Notes under the pieces: model-generated
The model's input: only the letters and a program-made list of their open reading frames with translations
Databases searched by the model: none
What the model was told of the DNA's origin: nothing
Origin: Terrimonas ferruginea DSM 30193
GTDB lineage: Bacteria > Bacteroidota > Bacteroidia > Chitinophagales > Chitinophagaceae
Length of the DNA: 64,000 bases
Direction of reading: 5' to 3'
Assembly (NCBI RefSeq): GCF_000425585.1
Contig: NZ_KE384398.1
Span: 276,416 to 340,415, forward strand
Translations under genes and position numbers: made by a program
In this document: one piece after another, positions 44,461-52,787 of the stretch
Layout: each line of letters begins with the position of its first letter
Numbering within the stretch: position 1 is the first letter of the stretch

Positions 44461-45042
44461 ATGACAGAGGAAGCCATTTTAAGAGGTTGTTTGAATAGCG
44501 ATGCTGCCGCCCAGCGGGAACTGTACAACCGGTACAGTGCTAAGATGCTGGCAGTTTGTTATCGCTTCGCTCACAACCGGGAGGATGCAGAGGATATGTT
44601 GCAGGAAGGCTTCATCAAAGTCTTTTTACAAATCCACACATTTGAGAACAGGGGAGCATTTGAAGGCTGGATACGCCGGATAGTCGTTCATACCTGTATC
44701 AACATTCTCAAGAAAAACAAGAAGTTCAATGAAAGCGTGGATATCATCCATGCTACCGGTATCTATATCCGCGAGGATTCAGTACCGGCCATTGTGCAGG
44801 CTAAACAAGTAGTAGAGTGCATACGCATGTTGCCTATCGGCTACCGTACCGTTCTCAACCTCTACGCGATCGAAGGTTATAGTCACCGGGAGATCTCAGA
44901 CCTGCTCAACATAGAAGAAAGCACCAGCCGTAGCCAGTACACCAGGGCAAAGGCCATGCTGGAAGACATACTCGTGAAGAAAAAGATTATGCAAAAACCA
45001 AAACAGGATACCGATTGGCTGGCTGCTGTCAGTCTCCGCTAA
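44461..45042 (+). CDS. ECF-type RNA polymerase sigma factor
   Basis: 193 residues. Region 2 is at about 10-90 (YNRYSAKMLAVCYRFAHNREDAEDMLQEGFIKVF, in part) and region 4 at about 110-170 (LPIGYRTVLNLYAIEGYSHREISDLLNIEESTSRSQYTRAKAML). It is one of the many extracytoplasmic-function sigma factors of Bacteroidota. The next gene, 21 bases on, encodes a membrane protein whose N-terminus could be its antagonist. Target promoters are unknown. Confidence 0.93.
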   Translation: MTEEAILRGCLNSDAAAQRELYNRYSAKMLAVCYRFAHNREDAEDMLQEGFIKVFLQIHTFENRGAFEGWIRRIVVHTCINILKKNKKFNESVDIIHATGIYIREDSVPAIVQAKQVVECIRMLPIGYRTVLNLYAIEGYSHREISDLLNIEESTSRSQYTRAKAMLEDILVKKKIMQKPKQDTDWLAAVSLR

Positions 45043-45063
45043 CCCATCGTCAGCAAACTGGTT

Positions 45064-46566
45064 ATGGAGAGTTATAGTAACAATAGTGATTTTGAAAGGC
45101 TCTTGCGCGAGCAGGCAGATCAGTACCGGATGTTGCCATCGGAGAAAGTATGGCGTGGCATTCAGGCTACCGTGCATACCCGCCGCCGCTGGTATGGTCT
45201 GGGACTGGTATTGTTACTCCTGTTTACGGTTACCGCCGTCACACTCGTGATGCTCTCTTACCCCGTCGATCGCAATCTCGGAACAACAACAGCTTTTGTC
45301 AACCACGATAATCCGGTTTCTCCCGACAACGGTGAAGCCAATCCGCGTCAATTCATTTCCCTTTCGACACAAACGGATCCCGTAACAGCACCTCCGGTCG
45401 TACGCAAGACATGGGACCTGGGCGGAGAAACGCCGGTTGCCGCTTTTGAAACCGCGCCCAAACGCCCTACGCTTTCCATAGCTGAAGCTACACTTATTGC
45501 CACGGCACAAACCATTATCAGCCGCGCACGCCAACTGGTACATGAACCCGCACAACAGGAAACCCCTGCAGCCGCGCTGGCCATACAGCCTGTAAGCGCA
45601 CCACAGGCGATTGTACGCGCCATCACGCCGCGCCGCGTTATCAATCCACCGGCTACACTTACGCCCGAAATTCCGGTGCTGGTGACCGATCAGCGTGATC
45701 CGGCAGAACAGGCAGACCTGGTATTGCAGGAACAACCCGCCGTGGCCACCAAAACCCCTGCTACCTGGGCCGACGACCGCTCACTGTTGCCGACCATCGA
45801 AAGTGTGATCAGCACCTTCCAACGCGACCGCAATGCCCGTAAAGTGCAATGGCAGTTATACTTTACTCCGTCGATCAGCTACCGCAAACTCAGCGAGAAC
45901 AAATCTTATAATCCCGAGTCATTTGACCCCAACACCATCCCGCAGGCCGCACAGCCCAACGATGTAAATGCGGCCGTGACACATAAACCCGATCTCGGCC
46001 TGGAACTGGGCGTAGCGGCGCGTTATCCTATTTCCTCTAAAATAAAACTGCGCGGAGCGCTGCAGTTCAACGTGAACCGCTACGACATCAAAGCCTTCGC
46101 CTACTCCGGTGACATGGCCAATATTGACGTGAGCAACGGCTCAGGGAACAATGTAGTGTCTACCTGGACCTACTACAGCAATTACAGCGGCTACCGTAGC
46201 GACTGGCTGAAAAACTTCTACCTGTCCGTCTCCGCCCCGATCGGGCTGGAATATCGCCTGCTGGGAACGGAGCGCAGACACCTCGGCGTCATCGGCACGG
46301 TACAACCGACCTATGTGATCAGCGACAGAGCGTATCTTATTTCCAGCGACTATAAAAACTATGCGGAAGTGCCCTGGCTGATCCGCCGCCTCAACTTCAA
46401 CACCAGTTTCGAAGTATTTGCCGGATTCAATACAGGCAATACACGCTGGCAGGTGGGTCCGCAGATCCGCTACCAGATGCTGTCCAGCTTCCAGAACAAA
46501 TACCCGGTCAAAGAAAATCTTTTCGACTTCGGCCTGAAAGTCGGCATCTCCCTGATCGATCCTTAA
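45064..46566 (+). CDS. Membrane protein with anti-sigma-like N-terminus and outer-membrane-barrel-like C-terminus
   Basis: 500 residues. Residues 1-43 are soluble with a conserved-looking FERLLREQADQYRMLPSEKVWRGI pattern (quoted in part), followed by a single membrane helix at 44-66. A proline/alanine-rich spacer at about 75-260 is next. The C-terminal part (about 270-500) looks like a PorT-like outer-membrane barrel (LYFTPSISYRKLSEN ... GVAARYPISSKIKLRGALQFNVNRYD in part). Such ECF-linked two-domain proteins occur in Chitinophagaceae. A single protein cannot easily sit in both membranes, which is discussed in the findings. Probably co-transcribed with the sigma factor. Confidence 0.72.
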   Translation: MESYSNNSDFERLLREQADQYRMLPSEKVWRGIQATVHTRRRWYGLGLVLLLLFTVTAVTLVMLSYPVDRNLGTTTAFVNHDNPVSPDNGEANPRQFISLSTQTDPVTAPPVVRKTWDLGGETPVAAFETAPKRPTLSIAEATLIATAQTIISRARQLVHEPAQQETPAAALAIQPVSAPQAIVRAITPRRVINPPATLTPEIPVLVTDQRDPAEQADLVLQEQPAVATKTPATWADDRSLLPTIESVISTFQRDRNARKVQWQLYFTPSISYRKLSENKSYNPESFDPNTIPQAAQPNDVNAAVTHKPDLGLELGVAARYPISSKIKLRGALQFNVNRYDIKAFAYSGDMANIDVSNGSGNNVVSTWTYYSNYSGYRSDWLKNFYLSVSAPIGLEYRLLGTERRHLGVIGTVQPTYVISDRAYLISSDYKNYAEVPWLIRRLNFNTSFEVFAGFNTGNTRWQVGPQIRYQMLSSFQNKYPVKENLFDFGLKVGISLIDP

Positions 46567-46586
46567 GCAGCAACCTTGTTTTGTGT

Positions 46587-46594
46587 TAATTTTG
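46587..46594 (+). promoter_or_regulatory. Candidate -7 element of the lipoprotein-uvrC genes
   Basis: TAATTTTG is an exact TAnnTTTG match ending four bases before the ATG at 46599, predicting an almost leaderless mRNA. Confidence 0.4.
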
Positions 46595-46598
46595 CAAC

Positions 46599-47180
46599 AT
46601 GACAAAACAAGTGACCATCGCCTGCCTGGCAGTTATCCTGCTGGGAACATCCTGTAAAAGCAAAAAAGAGCGCAAGCCGGAGGACAAGAACTTCCCCATA
46701 CTTGGTTACCTGCTAAGCGAGGCGAAAGCGATGGACAGTTCGATGCACAGTATTGTAAAAACTGTTTTTTACGACAGTACACATATCGATACCTTTTATA
46801 TCCCCCGTCAGCAATTCCGCGAAGAAGCCAAAGACTTCCTGGAAATACCGGATATCTTTTCAACGAAATATGAAGACGATTATACAGAGTCGCGCCGGTA
46901 CGATGAGACCATCAATAAAGTGATCATGACCTATACCGCCAACGGCGAGAACAAAGACGGAATATTGAAACAGGAAGTGATCATACAACCGGATCAGGTC
47001 AACGGCGATAAAGTAACCGGCATTTTTATTGATACCTGGAACAGCACAAAAGACAGTACGGTGCAGAAGCGGATGCTCTGGATGGTTGGGAAAAATTTCC
47101 AAATCACGAAGATCCTTCAACTGCCCGGCCAACCTGAAAAAACCACGATCACCAAAGTAGCGTGGAATGATACACCATGA
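46599..47180 (+). CDS. Hypothetical lipoprotein upstream of uvrC
   Basis: 193 residues with a lipobox LLGTSC (Cys 19). The mature protein is charged and beta-rich (YIPRQQFREEAKDFLEIPDIF, in part; VIIQPDQVNGDKVTGIFIDTWN). I do not recognise a named family. Its last codon overlaps uvrC by four bases (ATGA), so both are translated from one transcript. A role in repair is not implied; the linkage may be positional only. Confidence 0.75.
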   Translation: MTKQVTIACLAVILLGTSCKSKKERKPEDKNFPILGYLLSEAKAMDSSMHSIVKTVFYDSTHIDTFYIPRQQFREEAKDFLEIPDIFSTKYEDDYTESRRYDETINKVIMTYTANGENKDGILKQEVIIQPDQVNGDKVTGIFIDTWNSTKDSTVQKRMLWMVGKNFQITKILQLPGQPEKTTITKVAWNDTP

Positions 47181-49006
47181 CAGCAGAACAATTCTCGCAT
47201 ATTGCCGGTACCATACCCCATCAGCCAGGCATTTATAAATATTTTGACCAGGCAGGCGATATCATTTACGTGGGAAAAGCCAAGGACCTGCGCAAGCGCG
47301 TGGGATCTTATTTCTCCAAAACATTTACTTCCTACAAAACGCACGAGCTTGTCCAGCGCATCGAACGTATCGAGTTCACCATTGTCAACTCCGAACAGGA
47401 TGCCTTCCTGCTGGAAAACTCGCTGATCAAACAGTTTCAGCCGCGTTATAATATCAATCTCAAGGACGATAAAACCTATCCGTATATCGTCATTCGCAAA
47501 GAGCCGTTTCCCCGTGTTTACCTGACGCGTCAGGTGGTAGAAGACGGCTCCGAATATCTCGGTCCTTTTACCTCGGTAAAAAGAGTAAGAGAGCTGCTGG
47601 AGTTCACGCGTCAAACCATTCCTTTACGCACCTGCACCCTCAACTTATCTACGGCCAATATTGCCAAAAAGAAATTCAAGGTTTGCCTCGAATATCACCT
47701 TGGCAACTGCAAAGGACCTTGTGAAGGGCACCAGAGTGAAGTTGATTATGCGGCCAACCTGGTACGTTTAAAAGCCTTACTGAAAGGCAACCTGGCGCCG
47801 GTGATCCGTCATTTCCGCGACGAAATGAAAGTACACGCCGGCAATCTCGAATTTGAAAAAGCCGAGCTGGTCCGGAAAAAGATCGAATACCTTGAGGGAT
47901 ATCAATCGCGCTCCGTGGTAATCAGTGCGCGCGGTGGTGACAAAGATGTATTTGCCATTACGAAGGAAAAAGACATCGCTTACGTTAACTACCTGATGAT
48001 CCGCAATGGTACGATTGTGCAGACCCAGACGAACAAAGTAGAAACACATCTCGATGAACCGGAATCGGAAATCCTGGAATTCAGTGTGGCCCAATTGCGT
48101 GATACCTTCAAAAGCGACGCCACGGAGATTATCGTTCCGTTTACGATAGAATATCCTGATCCCGCGGTGATAGTGACGGTGCCCAAAGCGGGCGATAATA
48201 AAAAACTGCTGGAGCTGGCGGCGAAGAATGTGGATTATTACATCGAGGAAATCAGGAACAAAGAGCGGTTAAAACTGTCGCGCAATACCGATAAAATCCG
48301 TGTGTTGGAAAATCTTCAGCGCGATCTGCAATTGCCGCAATTGCCTTTGCACATTGAATGTTTTGATAACTCCAACTTTCATGGCAGCTATCCCGTGTCG
48401 GCTATGGTGTGTTTTAAAAATGGCGAGCCGAGTAAAAAAGACTACCGCCATTTCAATGTAAAAACGGTGGAGGGCATCAACGACTTTGCCACGATGAAAG
48501 AAGCTGTTTACCGGCGTTATAAACGCTTATTAGAGGAAGGACAGCCATTCCCGCAGTTTGTGATTATTGACGGTGGTAAAGGACAATTAGGTGCGGCTGT
48601 GGAAGCGATGCAGGAATTGAATGCCATGCACATGACCACGATGGCGGGATTAGCGAAGAACGAAGAAGAATTGTTTTTTCCCGGCGATTCCGAATCGATA
48701 CGGCTGCCTTATAACAGCGAAGAATTGCGCCTGGTACGTCGTATACGTGACGAAGTGCACCGTTTTGGTATCACTTTTCACCGGCAGAAACGCAGTAAAG
48801 GAACGTTTAAAAATGAACTGGAAGACATTACCGGCATCGGTAAATCCACTGCAGATATGTTGCTGAAAACCTTCCGTTCGGTAAAAAATATCAGGGAGAA
48901 AACATTGGAGGAACTGGCTGTGGTGGTCGGACCTGCGAAAGCGAAACTGGTTGTTGACTATTTTGGTGCGGGTGAGCAGGATACGGAAAAGCGGAAAGGC
49001 TTATAA
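47177..49006 (+). CDS. uvrC: Excinuclease ABC subunit C
   Basis: 609 residues. It makes both incisions around DNA lesions in nucleotide-excision repair. The GIY-YIG endonuclease domain is at about 18-95 (PGIYKYF ... IIYVGKAKDLRKRVGSYF). Next is the UVR motif (near 220-240, FEKAELVRKKIEYLEGY), then the RNase H-like 5' nuclease domain with FVIIDGGKGQLGAAVEAM, and C-terminal helix-hairpin-helix (ITGIGKSTADMLLKTFRSV). Complete and of normal length. Two hairpins follow the stop. Confidence 0.97.
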   Translation: MTAEQFSHIAGTIPHQPGIYKYFDQAGDIIYVGKAKDLRKRVGSYFSKTFTSYKTHELVQRIERIEFTIVNSEQDAFLLENSLIKQFQPRYNINLKDDKTYPYIVIRKEPFPRVYLTRQVVEDGSEYLGPFTSVKRVRELLEFTRQTIPLRTCTLNLSTANIAKKKFKVCLEYHLGNCKGPCEGHQSEVDYAANLVRLKALLKGNLAPVIRHFRDEMKVHAGNLEFEKAELVRKKIEYLEGYQSRSVVISARGGDKDVFAITKEKDIAYVNYLMIRNGTIVQTQTNKVETHLDEPESEILEFSVAQLRDTFKSDATEIIVPFTIEYPDPAVIVTVPKAGDNKKLLELAAKNVDYYIEEIRNKERLKLSRNTDKIRVLENLQRDLQLPQLPLHIECFDNSNFHGSYPVSAMVCFKNGEPSKKDYRHFNVKTVEGINDFATMKEAVYRRYKRLLEEGQPFPQFVIIDGGKGQLGAAVEAMQELNAMHMTTMAGLAKNEEELFFPGDSESIRLPYNSEELRLVRRIRDEVHRFGITFHRQKRSKGTFKNELEDITGIGKSTADMLLKTFRSVKNIREKTLEELAVVVGPAKAKLVVDYFGAGEQDTEKRKGL

Positions 49007-49014
49007 AAAAAAGT

Positions 49015-49046
49015 GGGGCCAGGATAGAAATCCAGCCCCGTTTTTA
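49015..49046 (+). terminator. Rho-independent terminator of uvrC
   Basis: GGGGC...GGAT loop ATCC...GCCCC followed by TTTTT, starting 9 bases after the uvrC stop. Confidence 0.75.
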
Positions 49047-49162
49047 AAATCCAATATCCTATGAAAAACCAAGACGAAGATAGACATTTTTTGGTATATT
49101 CCTAGAGTTGCCCTGCTTTTTTTATATTTTTTGAAATCATTTATTTATAGCTACTTATCATG

Positions 49163-49192
49163 AAAAAAGCCACGCTTCAGCGTGGCTTTTTT
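49163..49192. terminator. Bidirectional terminator between uvrC and gldN
   Basis: AAAAAAGCCACGC-TTCA-GCGTGGCTTTTTT: a seven-base GC stem extended by A/T pairs, with A-tract and T-tract on the two sides. It ends gldN transcription from the right and backs up uvrC termination from the left. Confidence 0.93.
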
Positions 49193-49220
49193 CTATACTT
49201 TTCCAAGGTTCAAACATTGA

Positions 49221-50249
49221 TCAGTATTCCCACAGATCTTGTTCGAAGTTGAACAGTTTCTCTTTGATATCTTCTCCTTCCAGCAGGGCAAGGATTTGAT
49301 TTTTCTGGTACTGTTTGATCATACGGTTGGATGGGTTGTCCAGGCTAGACTTAATGATATAGCTGCTGAACATACGGCTTTCAAACAGTTCTTCCCATGT
49401 CATCCGGCTTTGGCCCATGTTTTTAGGGTTGTATACTTCCATACGTGCCAGGATCGGACGCAGATCAGGATAATAGATCCAGAACATCGGAGAGCTACCC
49501 AGTTCTTTCCCGGTATTACCAATGTATTTGGTTACGAGCGGAGAGATACCCAGGATGCGGCAGAAATAGCGGCTGGCCTCGCGGTCAAATACCCACTCTT
49601 CCTTGATACGCAGCTTGGTAACGGTATTTGCATCAAACGTGGCGCGTGTTACGGTATAGCGAACGATTTTGTTGATGTCGTTAACGTCGTAAACGGGCAC
49701 CGTATCAGCAGAACCTACGGTCAGCTGGGCAACTTCGGCGGGGGTCATCGGAGTAGTGAAGCGCTCATCGGCAAAGGCTGTAACCTCGCCGGTGGCCACC
49801 GCTCTGAGGAGCATATCGATGAAGACCTGGCTTCCGTTATCGTCCTGGGCCTGGTAGCGGAAGGTTTGGTTCATCTTCTCGCGCAGATCCAGTTCGCGCC
49901 ATACTTTTTCTGCAAAAAGGGCATCATCCCAGCGCAGGTGTTCGTAAGGCAAAGGGGTACGTGCTGTCAGATTGGATTTATCGAACGCATTTTCATTGCG
50001 CAGTGATTTTTTGACAGCGGTATCAGATACACCGGAAGAATCTACCACGATGGGGATACCACCATAGGGATCGTAGTTGGAGGGCGGACGGGTGTCATTC
50101 GTCTGCTGCTGCTCCTGCTGGTTGCCGGCGGGCTGCTGGGTATTGTTGTTACGTCTTCTGCCGGTACGCTGTGCATCAGCCTCAGAGATGGCGAGCACTG
50201 CCAGCAGTACGAACAAACATTTTTTCCCAATAGAGTATTTCATAGTCAC
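49221..50249 (-). CDS. gldN: Gliding motility / type IX secretion protein GldN
   Basis: 342 residues with a signal peptide (to about residue 26, SEADAQ). A glutamine/asparagine-rich stretch follows (NNNTQQPAGNQQEQQQTND). The folded part begins near 100 (YEHLRWDDALFAEKVWRELDLREKMNQTF, quoted in part) and contains SPMFWIYYPDLRP, typical of GldN. In related bacteria GldN/PorN forms a periplasmic ring with GldK. It is the last gene of the gldKLMN series, 13 bases after gldM. Confidence 0.95.
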   Translation of the reverse strand: MTMKYSIGKKCLFVLLAVLAISEADAQRTGRRRNNNTQQPAGNQQEQQQTNDTRPPSNYDPYGGIPIVVDSSGVSDTAVKKSLRNENAFDKSNLTARTPLPYEHLRWDDALFAEKVWRELDLREKMNQTFRYQAQDDNGSQVFIDMLLRAVATGEVTAFADERFTTPMTPAEVAQLTVGSADTVPVYDVNDINKIVRYTVTRATFDANTVTKLRIKEEWVFDREASRYFCRILGISPLVTKYIGNTGKELGSSPMFWIYYPDLRPILARMEVYNPKNMGQSRMTWEELFESRMFSSYIIKSSLDNPSNRMIKQYQKNQILALLEGEDIKEKLFNFEQDLWEY

Positions 50250-50262
50250 TTTTTACAATTTC

Positions 50263-51801
50263 TTACTTGATATAATATACAAGCGACGGCGCATTTGAAC
50301 CACGACCGTCTGGTCCCTGTACACGGATATTATCGATGGTTACGATCTTACCGGATTTCACCTGGGCGTTGATGTGTGAACGCGCAGCAGCACTGAACGT
50401 ATTACCCTGACAAGTAGCTGTTGCAACGTCTCCGTCGTCAGTATCAACAGAGAAGGTGAATGATGTAACAGTGTAAGAGAGTTCGAAGGGGAAATCCTTG
50501 ATACCGGCACCTACACCTTGCTGAGCGCGGAAAGCTCCTGCAGGAATGTTGGCACCACTCTCATAACCACCTACATAAGCCTGGGCACGTGGGATGGTTC
50601 TTACGCGGAACTGCGAAGCGCCAGCCACTTTACCGTCAACAGACACCGTGATACGGCAGTCGTCGGTTACAGAACCCACACGGGCTACGTATTTGCCGGG
50701 ACCAACGCGGGTCAGTGATCCGCCACCACCTGTGATGGTAGCCTGAACCTTGTCGTCGCCGCCACCGCTTGCCGCGATGCTTACGGGGTTGTCCACACCT
50801 ATGTAAAGAACGTTCATTTTATCCAGGGCAATAGAGGCGTTGGCCTGACCTACTGTGTAAGTAATGGTCTTGTCAATAGTCTCCTGCTTGTTGGTATACT
50901 GGTTAAAGAACGTAATTTTTACGGGAATAGTATGTTGACCGATACCGCCACCAGCAGTTTTGTAGTGGGCGGAACCGTCTTCACCGATTGAAACGTTGCT
51001 GCCACCGATAGAAATGGTTGGTTGTGCTTTTTTGCTGAACGCACCTACACCGGCAGTGATTTCCAGTTCCTGGCCGGGCATCAGGTAGTTGGAGTTCTGA
51101 CCTACGATTGCTGCGTAAGAGTCAAATACCACTTCTACTTTACCAACCTGAGCGTGGTAGTAAGCAACTACCTTGTTCTCAGACGTTTTGATATCGTTCT
51201 GGAATTTGCTGAGAATAGTCAGACTCGCGATGGTAGGCACCATGTTGAAATAAGTGATGTCCCATGCACGTACTTTACCATCCTGGCTTTTAGGCGTTTC
51301 CAGGTTGATTTGGATGTCATTTTCAATTTCTTTCCTTACCGCGGGGTCGATCGCCAGCAAAGCAGCCTTATAATCCCCAAGGCGCTTTTGCAGTTCCTTA
51401 CCTTTTCCGCCTTCAATCATGATCTTGGTAGCAATACCCTGGCTTTCCATGTTAAAAGGCTTGGTAGGATCGTTAGGGTCGCCGCCTGCATTTTTAATGA
51501 TCTCTGACTTCAGTCCGTTGATATAATCATACAGCGATTTGGTCAGGCTGGTAGCTTGTTGAGCTTTGGCCAACCAGATAGTCGCTTTTTCGCGGGTTTC
51601 TTCTTTTTTAGATTTCTCCTCCAATGACGACATGATCGTATTGGTAGAAGCGTGGATTGTTGTATTAGTCGTTTCGAGACTTGTATTAACCGTTTTAAAG
51701 GCATTGAGGATCTCGGCTGAGATGTTGATGGCCAACATCGCAGTCAACACCAGGTACATGATGTTGATCATCTTCTGCCGCGGCTCTTTAGGTAGTGCCA
51801 T
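50263..51801 (-). CDS. gldM: Gliding motility / type IX secretion motor protein GldM
   Basis: 512 residues. The N-terminal membrane helix (about 13-35, INIMYLVLTAMLAINISAEI, the invariant GldM pattern) anchors it in the inner membrane. A long periplasmic part made of a helical bundle and several Ig-like domains follows. GldM spans the periplasm and couples the GldL proton channel to the outer-membrane complex. The length fits the family. It is 63 bases downstream of gldL and 13 upstream of gldN. Confidence 0.97.
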   Translation of the reverse strand: MALPKEPRQKMINIMYLVLTAMLAINISAEILNAFKTVNTSLETTNTTIHASTNTIMSSLEEKSKKEETREKATIWLAKAQQATSLTKSLYDYINGLKSEIIKNAGGDPNDPTKPFNMESQGIATKIMIEGGKGKELQKRLGDYKAALLAIDPAVRKEIENDIQINLETPKSQDGKVRAWDITYFNMVPTIASLTILSKFQNDIKTSENKVVAYYHAQVGKVEVVFDSYAAIVGQNSNYLMPGQELEITAGVGAFSKKAQPTISIGGSNVSIGEDGSAHYKTAGGGIGQHTIPVKITFFNQYTNKQETIDKTITYTVGQANASIALDKMNVLYIGVDNPVSIAASGGGDDKVQATITGGGGSLTRVGPGKYVARVGSVTDDCRITVSVDGKVAGASQFRVRTIPRAQAYVGGYESGANIPAGAFRAQQGVGAGIKDFPFELSYTVTSFTFSVDTDDGDVATATCQGNTFSAAARSHINAQVKSGKIVTIDNIRVQGPDGRGSNAPSLVYYIK

Positions 51802-51864
51802 ATCAGGTCAAATAGTTTTTTCTTAAGGAATTATTATTTACAAGTTAGTTGGTATGCTTTGACC

Positions 51865-52644
51865 TTATTTACCCTGCATAGCAGTCAGCATATTACCGTA
51901 GATATTATTCAGACGGCCGAGGTTGGTAGCCAGCGATCCGATCTGCTCCTGTACTTTCTTAGCGTCTTCAGCGCTGTTGAGCATAGTGGCAGAAGCTTCA
52001 GAAAGTTTACCATAGAAAGAGTTCAACGCTTTCAGGTGGTTGTTGCTTTCCTGCAGTTCCAACTCATAAATAGTATTCAGCGAAGAAAGGTTTTTAGTGA
52101 GTACCTGTACCTGGTCGTGGAATACTTTCGCGCCTTCAGTAGCCTGGTTGAAAGCACCAACAGAACCGGCAGCCGTAACATAAGCGTCTTTCACTTTGTC
52201 GAGTGCGCCGGTTACTTCGCGGGTTTTAGCGGTGTAGTCGCCTGTAGCAGCTACCACGTCAGAGATATTGTTCATATTACCGATAGTCTCGTTCAATTTT
52301 TTGAAGTTGTCGCCGAGACGGTTCAGTGTTTCAGGAGTTACGTGTGCTTCGATCAGTGCTTTGTCCATAGCGGCCAGTGCGCCACCTTTAGCGGGTTTGA
52401 TTACTTCGCCTGCTACAGTCAGTTCTTCGGAATGAGACGCATCGGGCAGTGCGGGATAGATCAGGTAAAGGATACCATACAGCGCGAAGATTGCGGCTTC
52501 AATGGTAAGACCGATCCAGAGCCATGTGTCTGCGTCGGGAGCGTGCGTGATTTTTCTCAGCGCACCCCAGATAACCAGTGATGCACCAAATGAAACGGCT
52601 ACGTCAACGTATTTGCTTACTTTGGTAGGAATAGCTGCTGCCAT
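51865..52644 (-). CDS. gldL: Gliding motility / type IX secretion motor protein GldL
   Basis: 259 residues. Two membrane helices lie at about 15-30 and 41-65, with a long cytoplasmic coiled-coil tail. Glu 49 in WIGLTIEAAIFALYGILYL is the position I recall as the conserved intramembrane glutamate of GldL, needed for proton use. GldL and GldM form the motor of the type IX system. It is separated from gldK by 143 bases that contain a strong hairpin. Confidence 0.96.
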   Translation of the reverse strand: MAAAIPTKVSKYVDVAVSFGASLVIWGALRKITHAPDADTWLWIGLTIEAAIFALYGILYLIYPALPDASHSEELTVAGEVIKPAKGGALAAMDKALIEAHVTPETLNRLGDNFKKLNETIGNMNNISDVVAATGDYTAKTREVTGALDKVKDAYVTAAGSVGAFNQATEGAKVFHDQVQVLTKNLSSLNTIYELELQESNNHLKALNSFYGKLSEASATMLNSAEDAKKVQEQIGSLATNLGRLNNIYGNMLTAMQGK

Positions 52645-52705
52645 AAAGAGTCAGTTTTAAAACGAGAGTTGTTTTGTGTTGATAATTAGGAATTGGTAAA
52701 ACTAA

Positions 52706-52744
52706 AGCAGGGAAGGCTGAGGTTGATCGTCAACCTTCCCTGCT
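52706..52744 (-). terminator. Hairpin between gldK and gldL
   Basis: AGCAGGGAAGG / CCTTCCCTGCT is a perfect 11-base stem, with an extra GTTGA / TCAAC stem inside. On the minus strand it is followed by a T-rich run (TTTAGTTTTACC). It could be a partial terminator reducing gldLMN relative to gldK. Confidence 0.65.
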
Positions 52745-52787
52745 ATTATTAAGTTTAGATGCGATAAGTAGTCAATTTGGTGGAGTC

